From Kribbella soli (lineage in GTDB: Bacteria; Actinomycetota; Actinomycetes; Propionibacteriales; Kribbellaceae): a DNA stretch of 64,000 nt. The stretch lies in contig NZ_SJJZ01000006.1 in NCBI RefSeq assembly GCF_004331345.1, positions 372,001 through 436,000 of the forward strand. Direction: 5' to 3'. This document shows positions 23,742-32,733 of this stretch, in pieces (the stretch's first letter is position 1; every line of letters starts with the position of its first letter). The position numbers and the translations under genes were made by a program. The notes under the pieces are model-generated. The model made no database searches, had not been told where the DNA came from, and saw only the letters and a program-made list of their open reading frames with translations.

Positions 23742-25619
23742 TCAGTCGCGGGTTGCGGCGAACGGGTTCGGGATGGCATCGAGCAGCAACCGGGTGTAGT
23801 CGTCCTGGGGCGAACGGATCACGTCCAGCGAAGGCCCCTGCTCGACCACCTTGCCCTCGTTGAGAACGACGACCTCGTCGCAGAGCATCCGGGCACTGAG
23901 CAGGTCGTGGGTGATGTAGAGGATCCCGACGCTGCGCTCGTGCACCAGCTTGTCGAACAGTTCGAGCACCTCGGCCCGGATCGACACGTCGAGGCTGGAG
24001 ATCGGCTCGTCGGCGACGATCAGTTCGGGCTCGACCGCCAACGCGCGGGCAATCACCACCCGTTGCCGCTGGCCGCCGGACAGTTCGTGGGGATAGCGGT
24101 TGACGAACCGCCCTCCCGGAGACAGCGCCACCGTCTCCAGCAGATCGATCACCCGGTCCCGGAGCTGGGTTCCGTGCAGGTGCTGGAAGTTGATCAAGGG
24201 CCGGGCCAGTGTCGCGCCAAGGGTCTTCGTCGGATTCAGCGCCGAGTACGGATCCTGGAACACCATCTGGACACTGCCGCGATAGCTGCGCAGCCGGCGG
24301 CCGCGCATCCGTGCGACGACCTGGTCGCCATCGGAGCCGTGGAAGGTGATCTGGCCCGAGGTCGGCGCATCGACCCCCGTGATCATCCGGGCGATCGTCG
24401 ACTTGCCGCTGCCGCTCTGCCCGACCAGGGCCGTCACGCCGCCACGACGGAGTACGAAGCTCGCCCCGGTCACCGCCTCGGTCCGGACTGCGCGCAGTCC
24501 CTGCCTGCGGACGTAGGTCTTGGACACGTTGTCGACGGTGACCAGGGGCCGGCCCCGGACCGCCTCCGCCGACTCCGCGGCCGACTTCACGAACTGCGGT
24601 CCGGCGAAGGTGCGGATCGCCGGCCCGACCTCGGCGCCGGTTGTGTTGTCGGCGGCACCGCGCTGGATGGCCGCGACGTGACACGCCACCAGCCCGTCCC
24701 CGATCTCCGTCTCTGCAGGCTCGAGCTCGGTGCAGCCGTCGATCCGCTCCGGGCACCGGGCAGCGAACGCACACCCTCCGGGCCGGTGGGCGAGATCCGG
24801 CGGCCGCCCCGGAACGTAGGTGATCCGTACGGTCTCCGCACGGGGATCGCCGTACGAACCGAGCAATCCCTTGGTGTACGGGTGCAGCGGCTCGCGGAGC
24901 AGTTGCCGGGTCGCCTGCTCCTCGACGATCTTGCCCGCGTACATCACCATGGTCCGGTCGGAGAGATCGAGAACGGTGCCGAGGTCATGGCTGATGAAGA
25001 GCACCGCGAAGCCCAGCTCTGCCTGCAGCCGCCGGACGTTCTCCAGGATGCTGTGCTGTACGACGACGTCCAGCCCGGTCGTCGGCTCGTCGAGTACGAC
25101 GAACCTCGGCCCGATGGCCAGCGCCAGGGCGAGGTTGATCCGCTGCCGCATACCGCCGGACAGTTCGTGCGGGAACGCGGTCATGAACTTCGGGTCGATC
25201 AGGACCATGTCGAACAGGGTCCTGATCCGCTCGGTGACCTCCCTGCCGCGCAGCGCGGTGTGGCATTGGATGACGTCGGCGAACTGGGCCTCGACCCGGG
25301 TCACCGGGTTCAGGGAGTTCATGCTGCTCTGGAAGACCGTCGAGATCTCACGCCAGCGGTACTTGCGTAACTCGTCCTGGCTGAGGTGAGCGATGTCGGT
25401 GCCGTCGAAGGTGATGGACCCGCCGCTGATCCGTCCCGGCCGTTCCAGCAACCTGAGCACGGCCATGCCGACCGTGGTCTTGCCCGAGCCGGACTCGCCG
25501 ATCAGGCCCACGAACTCACCGTCGTCGATGCTGAAACTGAGGTGACTGACCGCGTCGACGGCGGCCCGCTGCTTGGGTTCGTAGCGGATCGACAGATCGC
25601 GTACGTCGAGGAGCGCCAT
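23742..25619 (-). CDS. Fused double ATPase of a dipeptide/oligosaccharide-type ABC importer
   Basis: A 625-residue protein with two complete ATP-binding domains, equivalent to DppD and DppF in one chain. Walker A motifs: GESGSGKT (41-48) and GQSGSGKS (400-407). Signatures: LSGGMRQRINLA and LSGGQRQRVVIA. Both Walker B motifs are present (FVVLDEPT, LIVADEPI). After the first domain, a Cys-rich CAFAARCPERIDGC segment is the usual OppD/F C-terminal iron-sulfur-like motif. It is the last gene of the lacI-binding protein-permease operon. In this setting the solute is more likely a glycoside than a peptide. Confidence 0.92.
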   Translation of the reverse strand: MALLDVRDLSIRYEPKQRAAVDAVSHLSFSIDDGEFVGLIGESGSGKTTVGMAVLRLLERPGRISGGSITFDGTDIAHLSQDELRKYRWREISTVFQSSMNSLNPVTRVEAQFADVIQCHTALRGREVTERIRTLFDMVLIDPKFMTAFPHELSGGMRQRINLALALAIGPRFVVLDEPTTGLDVVVQHSILENVRRLQAELGFAVLFISHDLGTVLDLSDRTMVMYAGKIVEEQATRQLLREPLHPYTKGLLGSYGDPRAETVRITYVPGRPPDLAHRPGGCAFAARCPERIDGCTELEPAETEIGDGLVACHVAAIQRGAADNTTGAEVGPAIRTFAGPQFVKSAAESAEAVRGRPLVTVDNVSKTYVRRQGLRAVRTEAVTGASFVLRRGGVTALVGQSGSGKSTIARMITGVDAPTSGQITFHGSDGDQVVARMRGRRLRSYRGSVQMVFQDPYSALNPTKTLGATLARPLINFQHLHGTQLRDRVIDLLETVALSPGGRFVNRYPHELSGGQRQRVVIARALAVEPELIVADEPISSLDVSIRAEVLELFDKLVHERSVGILYITHDLLSARMLCDEVVVLNEGKVVEQGPSLDVIRSPQDDYTRLLLDAIPNPFAATRD

Positions 25620-25622
25620 GTC

Positions 25623-26528
25623 TCAGTCCTCCCTGAGGTGCGGATTGCTGAGCAGATCGATGCCGAAGTTGATGAAGGCCATCGACGTGATCAAGATCGC
25701 CAGTACCAGACCGGGGACGAACACCCAGACGAACAGGCCCTGGGAGATCGCGCCGGCCGCGTCGGCCTGGTAGAGGATCGTTCCCCAGGACACCGAATCG
25801 CTGCTGCCGAGTCCCAGCACCGCGAGCCCGGCCTCCGCGCCGATCGCGCCGGTGGCCGCACCGACGAACGCTGCGGCGACCAGCGAGGTCATGTTCGGAA
25901 GGATCTCGGAGAAGATGATCCGGAACGTGCCGTCGCCGGAGAACTTCGCCGCCGTGACGAAGTCCCGGTTCCGCAGCGTGATGATCTGGGCCCGTTTCGA
26001 CCGCGCGGCGCCGGCCCAGGACGTGAACGCGATGACTCCGACGATCAGCGGGATGCCACGGGTGTCGGAGTACGCGACCAGCGTGATGATCAACGGCAGG
26101 ACCGGGATGACCAGCGCCGTGTTGGTGAGGAAGGTCAGCACGTCGTCGACGACGGTGCCTTCCGCGTAGCCGGAGACCATTCCGATCAGGAGCGCGATCG
26201 CGGTCGCCAGCAAACCGCCGAGCAGCCCCACGAGCAGCGAGACCCGGCTGCCGTAGATCACCTGGGAGAACACGTCGACGCCGGCCACGTTGGTGCCGAG
26301 CAGGTGCTGCGCCGACGGCCCGGTCAACGGTGTGAACGAACCGTCGGTCGGCCCGTACGGAGCGATCACCGGAGCCAGCAGCGCAACCAGCACATAGATC
26401 GCCACGACGACGACCCCGACCCGGGCCTTCTTGCTGCTCCACACCACTCGGTACCAGCGGTCGACGGGATCTGTACCAGCGGCCGCTACCTGTTCCTCGG
26501 GCAGTACTGCGTTCTGTGTGCTGCTCAT
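25623..26528 (-). CDS. ABC importer permease, DppC type
   Basis: A 301-residue permease with an N-terminal OppC/DppC leader helix (WSSKKARVGVVVVAIYVLVALLAPVIAPYGPTD) and five further helices. The extracellular loop PLTGPSAQHLLGTNVAGVDVFSQVIYGSRVSLLVG is the family signature. The EAA-like loop lies near REFVTAAKFSGDGTFR-type residues (NRDFVTAAKFSGDGTFRIIFSEILP). It overlaps the DppB-type gene by ATGA and lies 3 bp before the ATPase gene. Confidence 0.92.
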   Translation of the reverse strand: MSSTQNAVLPEEQVAAAGTDPVDRWYRVVWSSKKARVGVVVVAIYVLVALLAPVIAPYGPTDGSFTPLTGPSAQHLLGTNVAGVDVFSQVIYGSRVSLLVGLLGGLLATAIALLIGMVSGYAEGTVVDDVLTFLTNTALVIPVLPLIITLVAYSDTRGIPLIVGVIAFTSWAGAARSKRAQIITLRNRDFVTAAKFSGDGTFRIIFSEILPNMTSLVAAAFVGAATGAIGAEAGLAVLGLGSSDSVSWGTILYQADAAGAISQGLFVWVFVPGLVLAILITSMAFINFGIDLLSNPHLRED

Positions 26529-27514
26529 GCGGCTGCCCTCCTGGCCCGCGGGTCAAGGATGCCGTACAGCAGATCGGCGATCAGATTGGCCAGCAACGTC
26601 GCGACCGCGGTCAGCAACATCAGGCCCTGCAACAGCGGATAGTCCTTGATGCCGACCGCCTCCCCCATCAGCCGGCCGAGACCGGGATAGTCGAACACGG
26701 TCTCCACCAGGATGGTGCCGCCGAGGATGCCGCCGAGCGCGAGTGCGAACCCCGCCACGCTGGGCAACAGTGCGTTCCGGGCGGCATAGCGCAGTGCGAT
26801 CATCCGGTCCGGCAGTCCCTTGGCCCGGGCCAGCCTGATGTAGTCCTCGCCGAGGTTCATGATCATCGTGTTCCGCATCCCGAGGATCCACCCGATCGGC
26901 GTCACGATCATCAACGTCAGGGCCGGAAGGAACGCATGCGACATCGCGTCGTACACGAAGGCTCCGTTGAACCCCGGTGTCGACGCCTGGTAGCCGCCGG
27001 CCGTCGGGAACCAGCCCAGGCCGTAGCCCAGCCCGTAGATCAGCAGCAACGCGATCCAGAACGGTTGCAAGGTCCCGACGAAGGTGGAGATCACGGTCAC
27101 CGACGTGTCGAACCGGCTGTTCCGCCGCCACGCGGCGAAGGCGCCCAGCAGGATGCCGATCGCGAACGACAGCACCTGGACGGTCCCCACCAGGATGACG
27201 GTCCACCAGAACGCTTTACCGATCACCTCCGCCACCGTGTACGGGAAGTAGGTGTAGGAGACCCCGAGATTGCCGTGGATCAACTGCACGAGGTAGTTCC
27301 AGTACTGACTGAGGAGCGAGCCGGACGGAGCGCCCAGCAGATCGCGCATCGCCTCCACCTGCGCACGGTTCAGCTGCGCGTTCTTCCCGGCGAGGTTCTG
27401 CACCATCAGCTCGGCGGGATCCCCCGGCTGCAGCCGGGGGATCAAGAAGTTCAGCGTCACGACCGCCCACAGGGTGAGCACGAAGAAGCCGATCTTCCGC
27501 ACGAAGTACCGCAT
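26525..27514 (-). CDS. ABC importer permease, DppB type
   Basis: A 329-residue permease. It begins with the family's first helix (MRYFVRKIGFFVLTLWAVVTLNFLIPRLQPGDP) and has the large extracellular segment followed by five helices. The EAA-like loop is NLGEDYIRLARAKGLPDRMI. With the DppC-type partner it forms the channel of the importer. It sits 4 bp after the binding-protein gene. Confidence 0.93.
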   Translation of the reverse strand: MRYFVRKIGFFVLTLWAVVTLNFLIPRLQPGDPAELMVQNLAGKNAQLNRAQVEAMRDLLGAPSGSLLSQYWNYLVQLIHGNLGVSYTYFPYTVAEVIGKAFWWTVILVGTVQVLSFAIGILLGAFAAWRRNSRFDTSVTVISTFVGTLQPFWIALLLIYGLGYGLGWFPTAGGYQASTPGFNGAFVYDAMSHAFLPALTLMIVTPIGWILGMRNTMIMNLGEDYIRLARAKGLPDRMIALRYAARNALLPSVAGFALALGGILGGTILVETVFDYPGLGRLMGEAVGIKDYPLLQGLMLLTAVATLLANLIADLLYGILDPRARRAAA

Positions 27515-27518
27515 CGGA

Positions 27519-29252
27519 CTACTTCGACGACGGTGCGGTCAGGTGCGTGATCCACACCAGCGGCTGGTCCTGCGGATTGGCGTACGGATCCTCGGCGGTC
27601 GGCCAGCCGACGGCGTGATCGGTGCGCCAGATGGCACGGGCCGGCGCGTACAGGATCGGCAGCACCGGGTAGTCGGTCATCATCGCGTCGACCAGCACAC
27701 CGACCTGTTCCTTCGTCGCCGCCTCGTCGGTCGCGCCCGCCAGCGCCCCGATCGCCTTGTCGACGGCCGGGTTGGTGTAGCGCCCGATATTGCCCTTGAT
27801 CGTGGTCTTGTCCGGGATCTCCGCCGTCGAGACGGTCGCCCCCATGCCGTGCGCGTAGTCGCAGCCGGCGCCCATGTAGTTGATCATCAGCTGGAAGTCG
27901 CCGGTCTTCTTCTGCTGGTCGACAGCCTCCGGCGGCATCTTGTTCTCCGTGATGTCCAGCCCGAGCTTGCGGAAGTTGCTGGTCAACTCGTCGGCCATCG
28001 CCTCGTAGTCGATCCAGCCGGCCTGCACCGAGAAGGTGATCTTGATCGGCGAGCCGTCCGTGTCCTGCCGCAGTCCGTTCGAGCCCTTCCGGTAGCCGGC
28101 CGCGTCGAGCATCTGGTTGGCCTTGGCCAGGTCGAACGGGATCACCGTGCTGTCCGCCGGATACTTCGCCGGCAGCAGGTCGTCCTTCTCCGGCAGCGGC
28201 AGACCGGACTGGCTGGCGACCTTCATCAGGCCGTACGTCGCCTTGTCGGTCGCACTCTGCTTGTCCATCCCGTGCGCCAGCGCCTCACGGAACTTGACGT
28301 CGCTGAACGGCTTCTGGGTCAGGTTCGGCGCCAGTACGGTGAGGCCGTTGGCCGCGTACCAGACGTGGTTGGTCTTCGGGTCGTCGGCGACGAACGCCTT
28401 GTCCGGGTTGGGAATCTCACCGGAGTAGAAGTCCAGTTCGCCGGTCTTCAGCTTGGCCGCCGCCTGGTTGGCGTTGGTGCTGTAGTTGCCTTCGAGAACC
28501 AGTTTCTGGACCTTGATCTTGTCGGCCTGCCAGTAGTCGGGCCGACGCTCGAGCTCCAGCCGTCGTCCGTTGTAACTGGCAACCTTGAACGGCCCGGTCG
28601 AGATCGGGTTCTTCGAGATGTACTTGGCCGGATCGCCGACCGAGGCGAACTCCTTCTCGGAGACGATCTTCTGGCCGATCAGGTACGGGAACTTGGTGAC
28701 CGCCGGGCCCTCGAACTCGAACGTCACCTTGTCGCCGTCGGCCGTGACCGACTTCGCCTTGGCTCCGAAGCTGTCGTTCCAGACGCCGGCCAGGTCGATC
28801 GCCGGGTACTTCTTGGTCAGGTTGTACGTGAAAGCGACATCCTTCGCGGTGAAGGGCGAGCCGTCGCTCCACTTCACACCCTGGCGAATCGTGAACACCA
28901 GCTTGCTCGGGCTCTCCCAGGTGTAGCCCGTCGCCAGCCACGGAACGACCTTGCAGTCCAGGGAGCTCTGTTGCATCAGCGGCTCGAACAGCCAGGTACG
29001 GACCGTCTGCTGGGGAGCGAACGGGTTGTAGCTGACCAGACTCCCCATGGCCGCATCGGACTCGGTCGCCAGGTTCAGCACCGGGATCGTGCCCGACGAC
29101 GCACCCGACGAATTCCCCTGCTGTTCCTTCTCACCGGCGACGCGGCTGCCGGCACACGCCGGCAACACGAGAACGCCCACCGACAATGCGGCGACAATGA
29201 TCCCCCGCCATGACCGCTGCCCCCGTCGAACGTGGAACGAAGTACTTGTCAT
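27519..29252 (-). CDS. ABC importer substrate-binding lipoprotein (family 5)
   Basis: A 577-residue extracellular solute-binding protein of the SBP_bac_5 family. The lipobox is LPAC with Cys33. Family features include LATGYTWESPSKLVFTIRQGVKWSDGSPFTAKDVAFTYN near residues 105-145. It precedes the permease genes and follows lacI by 63 bp, with GGAGGTG upstream. Family 5 proteins bind peptides but several bind oligosaccharides. The GH35 and GH1 genes next door favour a beta-galactoside or beta-glucoside ligand. Confidence 0.92.
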   Translation of the reverse strand: MTSTSFHVRRGQRSWRGIIVAALSVGVLVLPACAGSRVAGEKEQQGNSSGASSGTIPVLNLATESDAAMGSLVSYNPFAPQQTVRTWLFEPLMQQSSLDCKVVPWLATGYTWESPSKLVFTIRQGVKWSDGSPFTAKDVAFTYNLTKKYPAIDLAGVWNDSFGAKAKSVTADGDKVTFEFEGPAVTKFPYLIGQKIVSEKEFASVGDPAKYISKNPISTGPFKVASYNGRRLELERRPDYWQADKIKVQKLVLEGNYSTNANQAAAKLKTGELDFYSGEIPNPDKAFVADDPKTNHVWYAANGLTVLAPNLTQKPFSDVKFREALAHGMDKQSATDKATYGLMKVASQSGLPLPEKDDLLPAKYPADSTVIPFDLAKANQMLDAAGYRKGSNGLRQDTDGSPIKITFSVQAGWIDYEAMADELTSNFRKLGLDITENKMPPEAVDQQKKTGDFQLMINYMGAGCDYAHGMGATVSTAEIPDKTTIKGNIGRYTNPAVDKAIGALAGATDEAATKEQVGVLVDAMMTDYPVLPILYAPARAIWRTDHAVGWPTAEDPYANPQDQPLVWITHLTAPSSK

Positions 29253-29315
29253 GACGACACCTCCGTGTGTCAGGTTGCTACCTGGTTCGGATGCTGTACT
29301 GGAAGTTGTTTCGAT

Positions 29316-30302
29316 TCAGTCCCGGCAGCCGCAGCTGGCTCTCCGGACCAGCCGCGACGGAAGAACGGTCTCGGGCACGACGTCCGCGCCGTTGATCAGG
29401 TCGAGCAGCAGCCGGGTCGCCGTCGCTCCGAGCTCGGCCAGCGGCCGGGCAACTGTGGTGAGACCGGGACTCACCAACGAACTCATCGGGACGTCGTCGA
29501 CGCCGGTGATCACCAGATCGCCGGGCACCCGCAGACCGCGTCCCAGGACCGCCATCATCAGGCCGAGTGCGGTTTCGTCGTTGCCGCAGACGGCACCGTC
29601 GAAGCCGCCGGCCAGCACCTCGTCGGCGGCCTGCACGCCGTGAGTCTGTTCGAGGCCGGTCCGCAACTGCTTCCCCGGCCGGAGCCCGAGCTCCGCATGC
29701 GCGGCCGCGAATGCTTCCCAGCGCTCGGTCAGGTCCGGCGAGCCTTCCGGATTGCCGACGAAGACCAGCTTCCGCAGACCGTGATCGGCCAGCAGATGAC
29801 TCACCAGCAGCCGGAACGCCTGCTGGTCCGTCCGTACGACGACCGGTGCCGGATGCGGATCCGGACCGATCATGACCACCGGATGGCGGGCCGCCAGTTC
29901 CATGATCACCGTCTTCGGGACGGTGCCGCCGTGGATGGCCATCCCGTCGACACGCCGGGCGACATCGAGCAGTTCGTCAGGCGCCTCCCGCCGGAGGTGG
30001 GTGCCGATGACATGAACACTCACCTGACGCGGTACGGCGACGCTCTCGACACCGTTGATCAACTCGGCGAAGTACGGCCCGGACAGCCCCGGGAACACCA
30101 CCGCCAGGGCTCCGTGGCGCCGATTGGCCAGCGCCTCCCCGAGGTGGCTGGGCCGGTAGCCGTACTGCTCGATCGCGGCTTGTACCTTGGCCCGGGTCGC
30201 GGCTGAGACGCTGCCGACGCCACGGTAGACCCGCGACACAGTGGCAGTGGAAACGCCCGCCAGCTTGGCGATCTCGCGCACGCTCATGCGGTCGTCAGTC
30301 AC
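29316..30302 (-). CDS. LacI-family transcriptional repressor
   Basis: A 328-residue LacI/GalR repressor. The DNA-binding head is SVREIAKLAGVSTATVSRVYRGVGSVSAATRAKVQAAIEQYGY. The sugar-binding core ends with ITGVDDVPMSSLVSPGLTTVARP, a standard family pattern. GTG 30302 follows GAGAGGAAG; ATG 30287 is an alternative. It heads the transporter operon and is divergent from the GH35 gene, with a perfect palindromic operator between them. It should repress both transcripts until a glycoside is present. Confidence 0.94.
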   Translation of the reverse strand: MTDDRMSVREIAKLAGVSTATVSRVYRGVGSVSAATRAKVQAAIEQYGYRPSHLGEALANRRHGALAVVFPGLSGPYFAELINGVESVAVPRQVSVHVIGTHLRREAPDELLDVARRVDGMAIHGGTVPKTVIMELAARHPVVMIGPDPHPAPVVVRTDQQAFRLLVSHLLADHGLRKLVFVGNPEGSPDLTERWEAFAAAHAELGLRPGKQLRTGLEQTHGVQAADEVLAGGFDGAVCGNDETALGLMMAVLGRGLRVPGDLVITGVDDVPMSSLVSPGLTTVARPLAELGATATRLLLDLINGADVVPETVLPSRLVRRASCGCRD

Positions 30303-30349
30303 TGTCGGACTTCCTCTCCGAACCGGGTAAGGGCTTGCCGGGTTGGGAG

Positions 30350-30363
30350 TGTAACCGGTTACA
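30350..30363. promoter_or_regulatory. LacI operator
   Basis: TGTAACCGGTTACA is a perfect 14-bp palindrome with the central CG of LacI/GalR operators. It lies 48 bp from the lacI start and 66 bp from the GH35 start, where one bound repressor could block both divergent promoters. Confidence 0.85.
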
Positions 30364-30428
30364 ATTCCAACCGCCAGAGCTCGTCGCCAGACCCGACCGG
30401 TGCGTTGCCGCGCCGTTGAAGGAGCCTC

Positions 30429-32699
30429 ATGAGCCCAGCAGCCGAGACCGACACCCGCCCCGGCGATCTCCCGCAGCGCGGGCAGATCGCACTGCGATCC
30501 GGCCGGATCGAGGTCGACGGGACGCCCACCCTGCTGCTGTCCGGCGAGGTGCACTACTTCCGGCTGCGACGGGACGAGTGGGCCGATCGGCTGACCCAGG
30601 CCAGGGACGCAGGGCTGGACACCATCGCCAGCTACATCCCCTGGATCTGGCACGAGCTGCCGAACGGGGAGCTCGACCTCACCGGGCGGACCTGCCCGGA
30701 ACGAGACCTGCCGGCCTTCATCGACCTGTGCGACTCCCTCGGCCTGCGGTTCCTCGCCCGGCCCGGTCCGTTCGTGATGGCCGAGCTGAAGAACGAGGGC
30801 ATCCCGGACCGGATCTATCGCGAGCATCCGGACGCCCGGCCGAACGGCTGGGACGGCAGAGCTGCCAGGTCCGAGGACCTCGACTATCACCACTCCGGCT
30901 TCCTGACCGAGGCCGAGCGCTGGCTCGGCGCCGTCGTCGAGGTGCTGGCACCGCGACAGGCTCCGGACGGCCCGGTGGTCGGCGTCCAGCTGGACAACGA
31001 GGTCGGCATGCTCGCCTGGGTGTCGAACACGCCGCACCTGAACGATCGTGGTGTCGGCGACCTACTGACCTGGCTGACCGATCGGCACGGCGCAGAGGCG
31101 GCCGCGAAGCTGCTCGGTGTGACCGGCGATGATCCGGATCAGCTCGCGGCGGCCGTCCGGGCCGGCGGCGATCCGGCACAGACGCCGGCCTTCCACCACG
31201 AACTCGGGCTCTGGGCCCGGGACGACTTCGCGGGCTACCTGCGGCACCTCGAGACCTTCGCCCGTGACCGGGGTATCGCGGTGCCGTTGCTGATCAACGT
31301 GCACGGCACGGGCGGCGGGCGCGGTACGACGTTTCCGATCGGGATCAGTCAACTCGCCCCCGCCTATCGGGGACGGGACGGACTGCTGGCCGGCTCCGAC
31401 TACTACCTGGGCGAGCTGACCGTACAGAATGCCGCTGATCTCTATCTGTGCAACGCGATTCTGGCCTGCGTCAACGGGCCGGACCAGCCGGCGTCCTCGT
31501 TGGAGTTCGAAGCCGGGACCGGTGACTACGGCGACAACCTCGATGCGCTCAGCTCACCCGAGTCCGGCGTACACAAGACGCTGCTGACGCTCGGCCAGGG
31601 CAATCGGTTGATCAACTACTACCTGCTGACCGGTGGCCGCAACCCGGTCCTCGAGGGATCCCGGGACGACGGCATCCCGCGGATCGCCTTCACCGGCGAG
31701 CGCCACGGTTTCGCGGCGCCGATCGATCCCGAAGGACGTACGACGCCGGCCCTCGACGCCCTCGCGAACCTGTTCAAGGAGGTTCGGGCCTACCAGCCGA
31801 TCCTCGCCACCGGGCGGCAGCTGACCGACGAACTCGGCTTCGGCTTCGTCGCCGATCACTACCTCACCGAGTACGCCCACCCCGCGGCCGCGGCCCGGCG
31901 CGAGCAGGTCGAGGACCTCGAACGCCATCGCGGCTTCGGCGCCCGGGACGCGCTCGGCCGGGCGATCGTGCTCGGCGGCTACCACGTCGACGCCGTCGAC
32001 CTGCAGGCGATCGCCGATCCGGAGTCGGCCTGGACGGCCGGCGCCACCGCGCCCGAAGCGCCGCGGACGATCGTCCTCGGCACCGCGCGCACGCTGGGCG
32101 TGAAGGTCCAGCGATGGCTCACCGATCACGTACGCAACGGCGGCAACCTGCTGCTGACCGGGCGGTTGCCGGATCGCGATCAGGACGGCGCTCCGTGCAC
32201 GATCCTGGCCGACGCCTTCGGCCTGTCGTCGGCCGGTTTCCGCATCGACCGGCGGGACGAGTCGGGCCCGTACTGGCCGACGGTAACCGGGTCCGGCAGC
32301 TTCCCCCTCGACGCCGACCTGCGGGTCAGCTCGGCGCAGCTGCTGCGGGCGCCCGCCGAGGCCGAGGTGCTGCTCCGCGAAGTCGGGTCCGGGCTGCCGT
32401 GCGCGATCCAGGCGCAGCTGGGCGCGGGCTCGATGATCTTCGTCGGCTGTGACTTCCCGGCCGCCCACCTCGACAACTGGAACGCGTTGTTCTCGAGGTT
32501 CGGCGTCCGGCCCCGGGTCGGGATCGACGCCGACCGGACCGGTTTGCTGACCGTGCCGGTCACGTCGGAGCACGGCAACCTGCTGATCGCCGTCAACCTG
32601 GCACCGTACGCCATCACGGCGTCCATCAGCGTCGACGGGCACCAGGTGCAGCCGCCGACGACCTTCCCCGCCCGCGGCCACGCGCTCCTGCCGTGGTGA
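30429..32699 (+). CDS. Beta-galactosidase, GH35
   Basis: A 756-residue intracellular beta-galactosidase. Family signatures appear in order: GEVHYFRLRRDEWADRL (39 on), ASYIPWIWHE (67-76), RPGPFVMAELKNEGIP (111-126). The probable acid/base is Glu191 in QLDNEVG and the nucleophile Glu359 in SLEFEAG. The remaining half forms beta-domains including a glutamine-amidotransferase-like region near 510-640. No signal peptide. It has a strong ribosome site (GAAGGAG) and forms an operon with the GH1 gene. Confidence 0.92.
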   Translation: MSPAAETDTRPGDLPQRGQIALRSGRIEVDGTPTLLLSGEVHYFRLRRDEWADRLTQARDAGLDTIASYIPWIWHELPNGELDLTGRTCPERDLPAFIDLCDSLGLRFLARPGPFVMAELKNEGIPDRIYREHPDARPNGWDGRAARSEDLDYHHSGFLTEAERWLGAVVEVLAPRQAPDGPVVGVQLDNEVGMLAWVSNTPHLNDRGVGDLLTWLTDRHGAEAAAKLLGVTGDDPDQLAAAVRAGGDPAQTPAFHHELGLWARDDFAGYLRHLETFARDRGIAVPLLINVHGTGGGRGTTFPIGISQLAPAYRGRDGLLAGSDYYLGELTVQNAADLYLCNAILACVNGPDQPASSLEFEAGTGDYGDNLDALSSPESGVHKTLLTLGQGNRLINYYLLTGGRNPVLEGSRDDGIPRIAFTGERHGFAAPIDPEGRTTPALDALANLFKEVRAYQPILATGRQLTDELGFGFVADHYLTEYAHPAAAARREQVEDLERHRGFGARDALGRAIVLGGYHVDAVDLQAIADPESAWTAGATAPEAPRTIVLGTARTLGVKVQRWLTDHVRNGGNLLLTGRLPDRDQDGAPCTILADAFGLSSAGFRIDRRDESGPYWPTVTGSGSFPLDADLRVSSAQLLRAPAEAEVLLREVGSGLPCAIQAQLGAGSMIFVGCDFPAAHLDNWNALFSRFGVRPRVGIDADRTGLLTVPVTSEHGNLLIAVNLAPYAITASISVDGHQVQPPTTFPARGHALLPW

Positions 32700-32733
32700 G
32701 GCCCTCATCATCTCCAAGACGCAAAGGACCCCT

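Noticed and set aside
27474..29213. A 579-codon open frame on the plus strand
   Set aside because: Exact antisense shadow of the family-5 binding protein gene, with Arg/Val-rich composition.
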